Positions 45,310-53,629 of a stretch of 64,000 bases of DNA are shown piece after piece. The notes below the pieces were generated by a model. The model was not told the origin of the DNA and ran no database searches. It worked only from the letters and a program-made list of their open reading frames with translations. The position numbers and the translations under genes are program-made. Numbering within the stretch: the stretch's first letter is position 1; every line of letters begins with the position of its first letter. The stretch is from contig JANOZM010000020.1 in assembly GCA_031429355.1 (NCBI GenBank), positions 1 to 64,000 on the forward strand, written 5' to 3'. This stretch comes from JANOZM01 sp031429355 (lineage in GTDB: Bacteria; Pseudomonadota; Gammaproteobacteria; Burkholderiales; Burkholderiaceae_E).

Positions 45310-47301
45310 TTGCCAGACCTTCACGTTTTTTCTTCCGACCCTTACGCTACCGAATCAGAATTACGCCGCGTGCGTTCCCTGATGCAACTAGAGCAACAAG
45401 AAGACCTTGCACAATTCAAACTTAAAAATGCCAAGGCCAGCATAAAAGAGCGCCGGCGGCGCGGCTTTACCTGGTACCCGATCACGATCACCAAAGATGA
45501 CATTGGGTTTGGCGGTAAAGTGGTACTAGAGCTAGAGCGTCCTGCAAGTCAACACGCCTTGCATTTGTTTCAAGTTGGTAAAAATGCTTCGCTGTTTTGC
45601 AATGCGACAACCCACTCTGCCACCGACTTGCCCGCGCTCAATGGCGTTATTACCAATGTGCGGCGCAATAAACTGACGCTAGCGACCAATAAGGAGGAGC
45701 TTCCTGACTGGGTATTAAGCGGTGGCACGCTCGGCATTGATCTAACGTTTGACGAGGTAAGCTATCGCGAAATGGATCACGCCTTGGGCGAGGTGTTGCG
45801 TGCTAAAAACAACCGCTTGGCCGAGCTACGCGACGTGTTGTTGGGCGCTCGGCAGGCCAGCTTTCGCGAGCACAAAGCCGATGATCTGTTGTACCTTAGC
45901 GCGCTCAATGATTCACAGCTCGCCGCTGTGCGCAATGTAATTACAGCGCAGGACGTAGCGATCATCCACGGCCCGCCCGGCACCGGCAAGACTACGACGC
46001 TAGTGCAGGCCATCTTAGAAACGATTCGACGTGAACGGCGCGTGCTAGTGTGCGCGCCTTCTAATACGGCTGTCGACCTACTGACCGAAAAACTAGCTGA
46101 ACGTGGCGTGAATGTTATCCGCATGGGCAACCCGAGTCGCGTCTCGGATTTGCTGCTGCAACACACTCTGGATGCCCGTGTGATGGCCCATCCCAGCTAC
46201 AGCAAAATGCGCGCCATGCGCCAAACGGCCGAGCAACACCGCACAAGCGCTAGCGAGCACATTCGCGACTTTGGTTTCGAAGAGCGCAAGCATCGCCAGT
46301 GGCTAAGGGAAGAAGCGCGAAGTTTGTTGCAGTCGGCCAATGAATTGGAACGCTTTATTGCGGAGGATGTGCTCGATACGGTACAAGTCATCACCGCGAC
46401 TTTGGTGGGCGCCAGCAACCGCAACATTAAACAACTGACCTTTGAAACGGTGTTTATCGACGAAGCCGCTCAAGCCTTAGAGCCGGGCTGCTGGATTCCA
46501 ATTGCCAAGGCCACGCGGGTCATACTGGCTGGTGATCACCATCAATTACCGCCCACTGTAAAAAGCGAAACGGCTGCTCGCGACGGCCTGCGAGAAACTT
46601 TGTTTGAAAAGTGCATCCAACGCCAACCAACAACAGCCCGTATGCTCACGGTGCAATACCGCATGCACCATCAAATTATGGGATTTAGTTCCGAACAGTT
46701 TTACGGCGGTCAACTGGAGCCGCATCAGCTTGTGCGCGACGCTGGCTTGGAAGCTTACGACCCAAGTTTCGCACCCGACCTTCCGGTGGAATTTCTTGAT
46801 ACGGCCGGTTTTGGCTTTACTGAAATCACCATTCCAGAGAGCCGCTCAACAGCCAACCCCGAAGAAGCTGATTTACTACTCAAGCGCTTGGCTCAGCTAC
46901 TAGAGCCCTATGACCAAGCCTTGCATGAGCAAGACCCGCTTAGCATTGGTGTGATTGCCCCGTACCGTGCACAAATAAACTACTTGAAGGACGCAATCGA
47001 GGAAAACGAAGTTTTAAACAACCTGCAGCAGCAGCGCAGGCTGAGTGTGGGCACCGTCGATTCGTTTCAGGGCCAAGAGCGCGATGTTATTGCTATTTCA
47101 CTAACACGCAGCAACCGCCAAGGCGAAATTGGCTTTCTTTCCGATATCCGCCGCATGAATGTTGGCATGACGCGCGCCCGCCGAAAGTTGCTCATCGTGG
47201 GCGACTCCTCTACGCTCAGCTCGCATCCGTTTTTCGTGGATTTGCTGGCTTATGTAAAGCGCATTAATGGTTACCGTACGGCTTGGGCAATGGTTGACTA
47301 A
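45310..47301 (+). CDS. Superfamily 1 (UPF1/IGHMBP2-like) DNA/RNA helicase
   Basis: 663 residues with all SF1B landmarks: Walker A GPPGTGKTTT (about residue 220), VCAPSNTAVD (Ia), FIDEAAQALEPG (Walker B, about 383), LAGDHHQLPPTV (III), VQYRMHHQIMGF (IV), VGTVDSFQGQERDVI (V) and NVGMTRARRKL (VI). The N-terminal about 200 residues form the family's beta-barrel/stalk part. TTG start with no clear ribosome site. No nuclease domain is fused. Stands alone between toxin-antitoxin loci; as a lone UPF1-like helicase in a defence island it may be defensive or a repair enzyme carried along. Confidence 0.85.
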   Translation: MPDLHVFSSDPYATESELRRVRSLMQLEQQEDLAQFKLKNAKASIKERRRRGFTWYPITITKDDIGFGGKVVLELERPASQHALHLFQVGKNASLFCNATTHSATDLPALNGVITNVRRNKLTLATNKEELPDWVLSGGTLGIDLTFDEVSYREMDHALGEVLRAKNNRLAELRDVLLGARQASFREHKADDLLYLSALNDSQLAAVRNVITAQDVAIIHGPPGTGKTTTLVQAILETIRRERRVLVCAPSNTAVDLLTEKLAERGVNVIRMGNPSRVSDLLLQHTLDARVMAHPSYSKMRAMRQTAEQHRTSASEHIRDFGFEERKHRQWLREEARSLLQSANELERFIAEDVLDTVQVITATLVGASNRNIKQLTFETVFIDEAAQALEPGCWIPIAKATRVILAGDHHQLPPTVKSETAARDGLRETLFEKCIQRQPTTARMLTVQYRMHHQIMGFSSEQFYGGQLEPHQLVRDAGLEAYDPSFAPDLPVEFLDTAGFGFTEITIPESRSTANPEEADLLLKRLAQLLEPYDQALHEQDPLSIGVIAPYRAQINYLKDAIEENEVLNNLQQQRRLSVGTVDSFQGQERDVIAISLTRSNRQGEIGFLSDIRRMNVGMTRARRKLLIVGDSSTLSSHPFFVDLLAYVKRINGYRTAWAMVD

Positions 47302-47338
47302 CTTTGTGCCTCGGGCCACAGAGCCGGGAAAGTAAAAA

Positions 47339-47450
47339 GCTAAAGCAACACCCAAAGATTTCAGCCTAAATATTTTGGCTATAAAGGCGGCTGCTTGAAA
47401 TGCGAATTGGAGTGGGTTGGCGCGGATTTTCAGCGGTACTTTTGCGCTTG
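47339..47450 (+). repeat. 112-bp dispersed direct repeat, copy 2
   Basis: Same 112-bp unit as at 36254 and 49461, starting 38 bp after the helicase stop. Similarity to copy 3 extends a few bases to the left (GTAAAAA). The rest of the 47302-47657 gap contains no recognisable gene. Confidence 0.9.
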
Positions 47451-47657
47451 GAGACGAAACGGTTCGCGTAGTCAATCGTCAATTCGACGTTGTAAATGAG
47501 GAGGATAATCGACTTACTTCAATGTTGGGGGACAAGACCCAGTTTTTGGGCCAAACGTTTAAAAACGGGCAACAAGTCAAAATACTTTTTCAACATACCC
47601 ACGAATTTTTGCAAAAATCGCTTAAAGCGAATTCGCAAGCCTTACATAATAACTGCT

Positions 47658-48089
47658 TCAGCTGTTTTTTGCGTTATTAACCAGTTGAGTCACGTCATCA
47701 AGCAAGGCCGTCACTAAACTAATCAGGCCGTTCAAATAACTACTTTCGACTTCAAGGTACCCTTCGTATTCTGCCAAGTTTCGCTTGTTGTGAGCGCTAT
47801 CGAGCTGCCGCCACTGAATTGGCGTCCAATGGACAGTATGCACAAGACATTGAAAAACTAAATAACGGTTTTCACTTCGGTAACCGTGCCATCGAAGCGC
47901 TGCCAAAGCTGCGGCGTGCCCTACCGAATAGGCAGATATAAATCGCCCTTCCAACGAATTGGATTCCCGCCTTGAATCATCTAAGTGCTTTCTCGCCATG
48001 GATAAAAGCCGTTCAACGTCCAAAGTACTAGCAGGCTCGATTTTCAGTTGACCGATTTTTACTAAATTTTCAAGTGCTTCTATGCTCAA
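47658..48089 (-). CDS. HEPN-domain toxin of an MNT/HEPN pair
   Basis: 143 residues, all helical. The region IQWRQLDSAHNKRNLAEYEG carries Arg94-x5-His100, fitting the R-x4-6-H signature of HEPN ribonucleases, and the conserved RN pair behind it. Its ATG overlaps the nucleotidyltransferase gene by 4 bp. In known MntA/HepT systems the HEPN protein is the RNase toxin and the MNT partner neutralises it by adding AMP to a tyrosine near this motif; Tyr108 is a candidate. That mechanism is inferred. Confidence 0.78.
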   Translation of the reverse strand: MSIEALENLVKIGQLKIEPASTLDVERLLSMARKHLDDSRRESNSLEGRFISAYSVGHAAALAALRWHGYRSENRYLVFQCLVHTVHWTPIQWRQLDSAHNKRNLAEYEGYLEVESSYLNGLISLVTALLDDVTQLVNNAKNS

Positions 48090-48658
48090 TTCAAAGCTCC
48101 GTAAAGTATTGCAGTAGGCCCAGCCAGTATGCGTTGCACAACAGATCCTGATTCAGCGCGGCGGGTTTTGAATTCGTCGATCGAATACAATTTCACCTCT
48201 ATGCGTCGACCCAATTTCATTTCGATCGGAAGTAACAGCGCAAGCACCTGACTCAACTGCAAACTGCTGGACACGAGAAGCACATCGACATCGCTGGTTG
48301 CGTTTTCAGTACCTTTGGCTACCGAACCAAAAATAAGCGCCACTTCCAACTGATCGGCTACGGGAAGTAAAGCTTTCGATACCGTCGGCTTTATGCCCAT
48401 TGTTTTTTGAATAAGACCAGAAAGTTCGGCATATAAAGGACTTTTTACATTAGCCTTTACTCGACGAAGATTACCGATACGCTCCTCTACCAATAATCCT
48501 GAATCATCTAGTCGCTTGATCTCCCTTTGCAACGAGGCGCTCGCTAAAGCAGTCAGCCGAATCAATTCCTGAATGTGAAACCAACGCTCAGGTTGCCCGA
48601 AGATCCACTCTAGAACTTTAGATAGCGAATGAGAGAAAAGGAATTGGCCAGTAAGCAT
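48086..48658 (-). CDS. Winged-HTH/MNT nucleotidyltransferase antitoxin
   Basis: 190 residues: N-terminal winged helix (about 10-68; FHIQELIRLTALASASLQRE) then a minimal nucleotidyltransferase with Gly111-Ser112 and Asp123/Asp125 (IFGSVAKG, then SDVDVLLV). MNT antitoxins modify the HEPN toxin by (oligo)AMPylation. The HTH fusion suggests it also represses its own operon. The start codon coincides with the edge of a palindrome and there is no separate ribosome site, so translation may be leaderless or the true start slightly downstream. Confidence 0.82.
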   Translation of the reverse strand: MLTGQFLFSHSLSKVLEWIFGQPERWFHIQELIRLTALASASLQREIKRLDDSGLLVEERIGNLRRVKANVKSPLYAELSGLIQKTMGIKPTVSKALLPVADQLEVALIFGSVAKGTENATSDVDVLLVSSSLQLSQVLALLLPIEMKLGRRIEVKLYSIDEFKTRRAESGSVVQRILAGPTAILYGALN

Positions 48659-48694
48659 ATGCTAAATATTAGCATAATCGTGCTAAAAAAGCAC
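48658..48694. promoter_or_regulatory. Tandem palindromes at the MNT/HEPN start
   Basis: TATGCTAA - 3 bp - TTAGCATA (48658-48676) overlaps the first base of the MNT start codon. GTGCT - 5 bp - AGCAC (48680-48694) follows. Both contain GCTAA/TTAGC-like half sites. Probable binding sites for the winged-HTH part of the antitoxin. Confidence 0.65.
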
Positions 48695-48762
48695 AAAAAT
48701 TTTGGCATTGTCAGTTTGACCGTTTTTTCTACGAATCGTTCGATGCGCCTTTTATCCCAGTT

Positions 48763-48930
48763 TTACTCCGGCTTAATACCTGCCGCCTTAACAACACCAG
48801 CCCAATTTTTTACTTCGGTATCGACAAAGGCGCTAAATGCTGCCGAACCCATCACACGTGGTTCGATTGCAAGGTCGCGCATTTTTTCTTGAACTGAGAC
48901 ATAGTTAACTGCGGCCTCAAATCCGGCCAA
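48763..48930 (-). pseudogene. Bug (TctC-like) solute-binding protein, 3' remnant
   Basis: Minus-strand reading ends with MRDLAIEPRVMGSAAFSAFV, then DTEVKNWAGVVKAAGIKPE, the C-terminus of tripartite tricarboxylate transporter receptors of the Bug family, abundant in Burkholderiales. Upstream of about 48930 the reading runs into the IS91 remnant, so only about 55 codons remain. Confidence 0.75.
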
Positions 48931-48934
48931 CTGA

Positions 48935-49452
48935 GCAAGCACTGCAATTGTAACTACGCGCATTTATCGCTAGCGTGATGAAACGCTTGGTTCGCCAAGG
49001 CGTATTGGTACAAGAGCACGATCAATGGTGTGTTGCGGATGGTATTGCCGACGATGTCGATGCCAGTGCATTGAGGCCGCTGCAGCAAGGCTCGGTTGTT
49101 TATCGCATAGCCTTCGGTCCTAGAGCCGGTCGTAGGGTGCTGGCTTTGCGCGAGGCGATGCCGATTGAAATGGACGGCGACTATGAACGTAAACCGTTAT
49201 GCGCAAATGAGCGAGGCTTTAGCCTGCACGCAGCCGTGCGCTGGCACGCCAATGAGGGATTAAAACTAGAACGTTTATGTTGTTACATTACCCGCCCAGC
49301 GCTGGCTAACGATCGAGTCAAGATCAAAGGGTGAGGGCGGGTTGCGTTAAAGCTAAAGACGCTATGGCGCGACGGCACTACGCATCACGTGATGTCGCCG
49401 TTGGAGTTTTCATGCAAAGGTTGGCAGGATTGGTACCACGACCTCGGCCAAG
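48935..49452 (+). pseudogene. IS91-type transposase remnant B
   Basis: Contains MKRLVRQGVLVQEHDQW, VVYRIAFGPRAGRRVLALRE, GFSLHAAVRWHANEGLKLER, YITRPALANDRVKIKG, then a stop and reading damage, and finally TLWRDGTTHHVMSPLE and LVPRPR. These are in the order of an IS91/IS801-like Y2 transposase C-terminal half. A stop also interrupts the segment before MKRL. It abuts repeat copy 3. Confidence 0.85.
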
Positions 49453-49460
49453 TGTAAAAA

Positions 49461-49572
49461 GCTAAAGCAACACCCAAACATTTCAGCCTAAATATTCTGG
49501 CTGTAAAGGCGGCTGCTTGAAATTCGAATTGGAGTGGGTTGGGGCGGATTTTAAGCGGTACTTTTGCGCTGC
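49461..49572 (+). repeat. 112-bp dispersed direct repeat, copy 3 (right island edge)
   Basis: Third copy of the unit, immediately behind IS91 remnant B and just before the carotenoid oxygenase terminator. With copy 1 it brackets the 13-kb accessory region. Confidence 0.9.
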
Positions 49573-49576
49573 AGTA

Positions 49577-49607
49577 AAAAGGGATGGACTTTCGTCCCTC
49601 CCTTTTT
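49577..49607. terminator. Intrinsic terminator of the carotenoid oxygenase gene
   Basis: AAAAGGGATGGAC pairs with GTCCCTCCCTTTT (one mismatch) around the loop TTTC, with A and T runs on both sides. It lies 36 bp beyond the minus-strand stop at 49643 and can work in both directions, insulating the island from the gene. Confidence 0.85.
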
Positions 49608-49642
49608 GCATTCTCAATGGTTAAAAAAATGTTTATTAACCG

Positions 49643-51235
49643 CTAGGCAGCGTGCCAAGAACCATGAAACGCAAACGCATCGTGTGTATTAAGTCGAACA
49701 GATGCTATTGGACCATCGCTAAGTGCATTTGCACGAAAGATGGCAAGCGAACTAATGCCCTTAGCCAATTCGAATACTGGCACCAACAGCCAGCCTAAAT
49801 CGTTGCTATTTAAATTGACTAGCTTGGTTTTATCTGCAGCGAATTGTGGCTCGTTTAAATAATAGCCTGGGCCAAAGTCGTAACCATCTGCGGCACCTGT
49901 TTTAGAATCAAACCTTGCCACCTTCGACCACCATAATGCGTCCTTTGGTGCTTGAATAAAGTACATGTCGCGATGCTCATGGCAGTGAACTCGCTTATCA
50001 ACAACCGGGAACTCGTTATTACCGTCGTCCAGAATTTCTTCGCGGACACTTTTGGTGCTCTTATTAACAATTAATCGACGTAACTTACCGGGCGAATTAA
50101 AGCTGCCTGCCCGGCCCTTCATGTAGGCATACCAAGCGGGTTCTTTGTCGTCAATTGTAATAAAGTGATCGGGTTTTTCGTAGCCGACGTAATCGGCAAC
50201 AATTTCATTGCCACGGTCGTATGCGTTAACCGAATGCCACATCCAACGACTATCGGTTTCAACAACAATTGGTTCGCTATCGCCAGCTCGTGACATGATT
50301 GCTAGTTTTGTCGAGTCACTAGCCTTCCACGTTAGTGCATCAGCAAACGGAACACCTTGCCGAAGCTTTGCGTAGTCAGGGAAAGCCGGGTGCAAAAACA
50401 GCATGACGCTAGAGCCGGAAACAAAAAAGTCATGCATATAAGTTAACGGCACATTGCGTCCAACAGGAAGGGTACGTTTAGTGGTCCGTTTACCATCGGC
50501 ACTGATGATGTATGCCGAGTGCGAAGGATCTGTAGGACTAAACACACTATCTAACAAAATACACTCGTCGGTTTTACTGTCTACGCGAAAATGTGCCTTC
50601 AAGCGCGTCGGATCCTCGATGCCTAAATTGTCCGTTCCAATCGACGCCAATGTAATTGGGTCAAGTACCCAAGGTGGGTTCACCTCGTCGTGTGCATATA
50701 ACTTACCGTTACGCAACACAGTAGTAACGCCAGCCTGATTTGCCGAGCCTTGTGTGCGCTTGCCGCCGGGTGGCGTCCGACTAGTCCAAGTGCCATAAAT
50801 AAATTTCCCCGCTGCTTGCTCTTCTTTAAATTTTTCTGTTTGCACAAAGCGGCTGCGATACGAAACTTTTCCGCCGTTGAATCGATACATGCGAATCATG
50901 CCATCACCGTCTGCAATGGCTCCTTTTCGCTCGGTTTGACGCGAGAACATTGCAGGGCCGTTGCGATAAAACGCGCCCTTCAACCCAGCCGGTAGCGTAC
51001 CTTCGACGATGGGTTCATAAGAACCTTCGATACCATTTTCTAAATGACCAAGAAATCCTAAAGGATTGGTCATTGCTTGTTTTGGATAAGAGCCGGCAGC
51101 GCCAAGCTCACCGCCGGTAGTTGCACACGCCGACAGAAAAAGTGGCATCGAAGCCAGTAAGGGTGGGGAAGAAATTAGTGGAGCGACTGTAGTAGTTACG
51201 GCCTTAACAAAATCACGTCGATTCGTCATTAGCAA
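49643..51235 (-). CDS. Carotenoid cleavage oxygenase family protein, exported
   Basis: 530 residues of the RPE65/apocarotenoid oxygenase family, which use Fe(II) held by four His to split conjugated double bonds of carotenoids or stilbenes. Likely ligand regions are LKAHFRVD, TYMHDFFVSGS, MWHSVNAYDRG and the C-terminal FHGSWHAA. The N-terminus NRRDFVKAVTTT is a twin-arginine-like signal followed by an LSAC lipobox-like site. Exported members are less common than cytosolic ones. FYRNGPAMFSR and ADGDGMIRMYRF are family motifs. Single gene with its own terminator. Confidence 0.87.
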   Translation of the reverse strand: MLMTNRRDFVKAVTTTVAPLISSPPLLASMPLFLSACATTGGELGAAGSYPKQAMTNPLGFLGHLENGIEGSYEPIVEGTLPAGLKGAFYRNGPAMFSRQTERKGAIADGDGMIRMYRFNGGKVSYRSRFVQTEKFKEEQAAGKFIYGTWTSRTPPGGKRTQGSANQAGVTTVLRNGKLYAHDEVNPPWVLDPITLASIGTDNLGIEDPTRLKAHFRVDSKTDECILLDSVFSPTDPSHSAYIISADGKRTTKRTLPVGRNVPLTYMHDFFVSGSSVMLFLHPAFPDYAKLRQGVPFADALTWKASDSTKLAIMSRAGDSEPIVVETDSRWMWHSVNAYDRGNEIVADYVGYEKPDHFITIDDKEPAWYAYMKGRAGSFNSPGKLRRLIVNKSTKSVREEILDDGNNEFPVVDKRVHCHEHRDMYFIQAPKDALWWSKVARFDSKTGAADGYDFGPGYYLNEPQFAADKTKLVNLNSNDLGWLLVPVFELAKGISSLAIFRANALSDGPIASVRLNTHDAFAFHGSWHAA

Positions 51236-51463
51236 TCCTTCGGAACAATAATTAGGGAAATTTATTGTGCCGAAGGGCTATGCCGTTGTCATTGACCGGC
51301 GCGACCAGTCTCATGACATTTGGGGCCAATGTAGTAAAATTTGCTCGCTTGACGTTTGTCGCTTGGCGCTATATGCTTTGTTAAGGTCACCAAGGAAATT
51401 TGGGGTGAGAAGATTTCTTCTTTAGCTAGTCGTGGCATGTTCAAAATCAAAAGGATTCTGTTT

Positions 51464-51739
51464 ATGGCTCAGGTTGTTAGCTCGATTGAAGGTACAGTAA
51501 GTTCAAAGCATCAAATTACTATTCCATCTGCCATGCGTGATGCTTTAGGGCTACGATCCGGCGACAAGATCGAGTTCAAACTCGGAAAAGGCAATGTTTT
51601 GGAGTTGCGCGTTAAGCGGCCAACACCGTCCGATACTATTGGGTCAATCCTTAGCCAGTTTGATACTAGCGCTCTTGAATCTGAGACTGGCAATAATGCT
51701 GCGAAATCACTGCGTGAATCGCGTTGGGATGATCGTTGA
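51464..51739 (+). CDS. AbrB/SpoVT-type antitoxin
   Basis: 91 residues from the ATG at 51464, chosen because AAAGGAT precedes it at the right distance; an in-frame extension back to 51356 has no ribosome site. Swapped-hairpin DNA-binding fold (GTVSSKHQITIPSAMRDALGLRSGD) and an acidic/polar tail that should bind the PIN toxin. A short symmetric AGAAGA-TT-TCTTCT at 51408-51421 may be its operator. Toxin gene overlaps by 4 bp. Confidence 0.85.
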   Translation: MAQVVSSIEGTVSSKHQITIPSAMRDALGLRSGDKIEFKLGKGNVLELRVKRPTPSDTIGSILSQFDTSALESETGNNAAKSLRESRWDDR

Positions 51740-52140
51740 TTTCAGTTGATTCGAATATCGTTCTGAGTGCTCTTAATCCTAAAGATGTGAATCATGGGCG
51801 GGCAATTGCTGCATTAAATCAATATTCAAGCCAAGCGTTTTGTTTGTGCCCAGTAGTTCGGGCCGAGTTACTCGCTTCGGGTTCATGGCCTGCAATCGAA
51901 GCTTGGTTAACCCTGCAAGGAGTCGCTGTAATTTGGGATATGCCTGAATCCGTTTGGGATAACGCAGGGCAAGCCTTCGGGCAATATGCAAGAGCTCGAA
52001 AAATCGTACCTGCACCCAGACGATTAGTAGCGGATTTTTTGATAGCCGCTCACGCAGAGTTTCATCAACTCGACATGCTTACCTTTGACGACACTGTGTT
52101 CAAGTCTGTGTTTACTGACGTGGTTGTTTTATCGGTGTAA
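51736..52140 (+). CDS. VapC-like PIN-domain toxin
   Basis: 134 residues starting at TTG 51736 over the antitoxin stop. PIN acidic residues: Asp5 (ISVDSNIVLSAL), Glu in VVRAELLASG, Asp in LVADFLIAAHAE and Asp-Asp in LTFDDTVF. Predicted RNase of a type II module. The gap to the ArsR gene (52141-52327) has no visible feature. Confidence 0.87.
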   Translation: MISVDSNIVLSALNPKDVNHGRAIAALNQYSSQAFCLCPVVRAELLASGSWPAIEAWLTLQGVAVIWDMPESVWDNAGQAFGQYARARKIVPAPRRLVADFLIAAHAEFHQLDMLTFDDTVFKSVFTDVVVLSV

Positions 52141-52327
52141 ATCTATTCCGGCTTAATCCCCTGAGTTTTTCAACATTTGGGCAAAATCGCTCTCAAACTA
52201 TCGATCCTAAACAACTCGATATTTCTCGAATTCGCGGATAAGGAATCCAACCGCACCAACCAAAGTACCCTACCTAACTAGGTGCTTTTGAATACAGTTA
52301 CGCAGGCCGCTTTGGTCCTCAAACTTG

Positions 52328-52657
52328 TTAATCAGCCAGTTCAATTGCAATTTGATTGCAAACTGCTCGGCAAATTTTCACTGCTTGTTGATTTTTAACC
52401 GAATAAAAAATCTGAGTCGCTTCGCGTCGACGGTTTAAAATACCAGTTCGATACATGGCGTTTAAGTGCTGCGAAAGGTTTGATTGTGACGACTCAATTT
52501 CGGAGAGCAATTGTGAAACGTTTTTCTCTTCATCGCACAGCGAGCTTAAAACTTGTAAACGAATTGGCGTCGACAGGATCGAAAATAGTTCAGCAGCCGC
52601 TTCAAAAACAGCTTTCGCTTCGTTACCTTCGGCTGGATTAACGGGCTTTTTAGTCAC
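52328..52657 (-). CDS. ArsR-family regulator, possible thiol/persulfide sensor of the sox operon
   Basis: 109 residues with a winged HTH (about 25-92; SILSTPIRLQVLSSL, SQSNLSQHLNAMYRTGIL). It has Cys41 (LCDEEKN) and Cys96/Cys100 (VKICRAVCNQI). A Cys at about 41 and another near the C-terminal helix are the pair used by sulfide/persulfide sensors SqrR, BigR and SoxR. It is the last gene on the sox strand, 36 bp after the SoxH-like gene. Function as sox repressor is inferred from context and cysteines. Confidence 0.75.
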   Translation of the reverse strand: MTKKPVNPAEGNEAKAVFEAAAELFSILSTPIRLQVLSSLCDEEKNVSQLLSEIESSQSNLSQHLNAMYRTGILNRRREATQIFYSVKNQQAVKICRAVCNQIAIELAD

Positions 52658-52684
52658 GCGATCTAATTATTTTTGATGAGATTG

Positions 52685-52701
52685 TGGAATGTGTTATTCC
52701 A
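52685..52701. promoter_or_regulatory. Inverted repeat before the ArsR gene
   Basis: TGGAAT - GTGTT - ATTCCA, 28 bp upstream of the ArsR start and overlapping the end of the SoxH-like gene. Contains GAAT/ATTC half sites. Could be an autoregulatory site; there is no T run to make it a terminator. Confidence 0.4.
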
Positions 52702-53629
52702 GTTCGACCTCCAAATATACACGACTTGCATTGCTTGGGTGCAGGCTCTCGGCATTGGCGAGGCGTTTCCAGGGCGATAAATCGAACTGTTTTATGGACT
52801 CTGAAATATCTTGCCCGGCGTCTACGGCCTTTTTCATGTGGATTCGTAAGGCTGCTAAATACGAGGTGCTTGAACTTTTTACGACAACTTTGTCGCCGAC
52901 TTTTCCGTGCCCCGGAATTATTTGTAGTACATCTAATTGCTCAATGGTTTCGAGGGCTTTAATCCAAGCCTTTGTACTGCTAACGGGTAGCACGCTAAGT
53001 AAGCGTTCTAAGTAAACGATATCGCCGCTAAACAATATTTTGCTTTGAGGCAACCACACCATTAAGTCGCCAGGGGTATGCCCACCGCCGCTGCTTAAAA
53101 AAACGAATTGTTGACCACCTAGCGTTAAGGTAGTGGAGTCACCCTTTAGCCATTGGTCCGGCATTGCCGCTTGAGTTCGATTTGCGGCGTTACCAAGCAA
53201 TGCGTTAAGCGCTGCAAGTTGATCCCCACCACGGTTCTGCATATCTTTTTTCGCCAACTCGTGAGCGATTACAGTGGCTTTTTTATCTTGAAAGTACCCG
53301 TTGCCTAACCAGCGATGGTCTTGCCCGCCCGTATTGATAACCCAGCGTATTGGGCGACTAGAAACTTTTTTAGCAGCTTGTTCAATTTGTTCAGCGCCTA
53401 GCCAAGTGGCACCACTGTCGATTAAAACATTGCCCTCATTCGTTTCAATCAAACCGATATTGGCATTGAGGCCTTGATTGCCTACCGTGCGAGCGCCGAT
53501 TGGGCCAATGAATGCGAATACGCCCGGTGCTATTGGTTCAAATTTAACTAAGTTGGAGGCAAATGAAGTGTTTGAAAACAGCCCAGCAGCAACAAATAAG
53601 TTTGCCGCCACAAAACGAATCAACCCCAT
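52694..53629 (-). CDS. SoxH-like metallo-beta-lactamase-fold protein
   Basis: 311 residues with an export signal (about 1-24, ending SNTSFAS). MBL-fold landmarks downstream are normal (GGGHTPGDLMVWLP, LFSGDIVYLE, IPGHGKV). The first zinc motif, usually HxHxDH, reads TGGQDHRW, so two of its His are missing. Its ATG follows the soxB stop directly, so it belongs to the sox operon. SoxH-type proteins are found in sox clusters but their role is not established. Confidence 0.75.
   Translation of the reverse strand: MGLIRFVAANLFVAAGLFSNTSFASNLVKFEPIAPGVFAFIGPIGARTVGNQGLNANIGLIETNEGNVLIDSGATWLGAEQIEQAAKKVSSRPIRWVINTGGQDHRWLGNGYFQDKKATVIAHELAKKDMQNRGGDQLAALNALLGNAANRTQAAMPDQWLKGDSTTLTLGGQQFVFLSSGGGHTPGDLMVWLPQSKILFSGDIVYLERLLSVLPVSSTKAWIKALETIEQLDVLQIIPGHGKVGDKVVVKSSSTSYLAALRIHMKKAVDAGQDISESIKQFDLSPWKRLANAESLHPSNASRVYLEVELE

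Noticed and set aside
47417..47680. 87-codon open frame
   Set aside because: It begins inside repeat copy 2 and runs into the HEPN gene on the other strand; no family resemblance.
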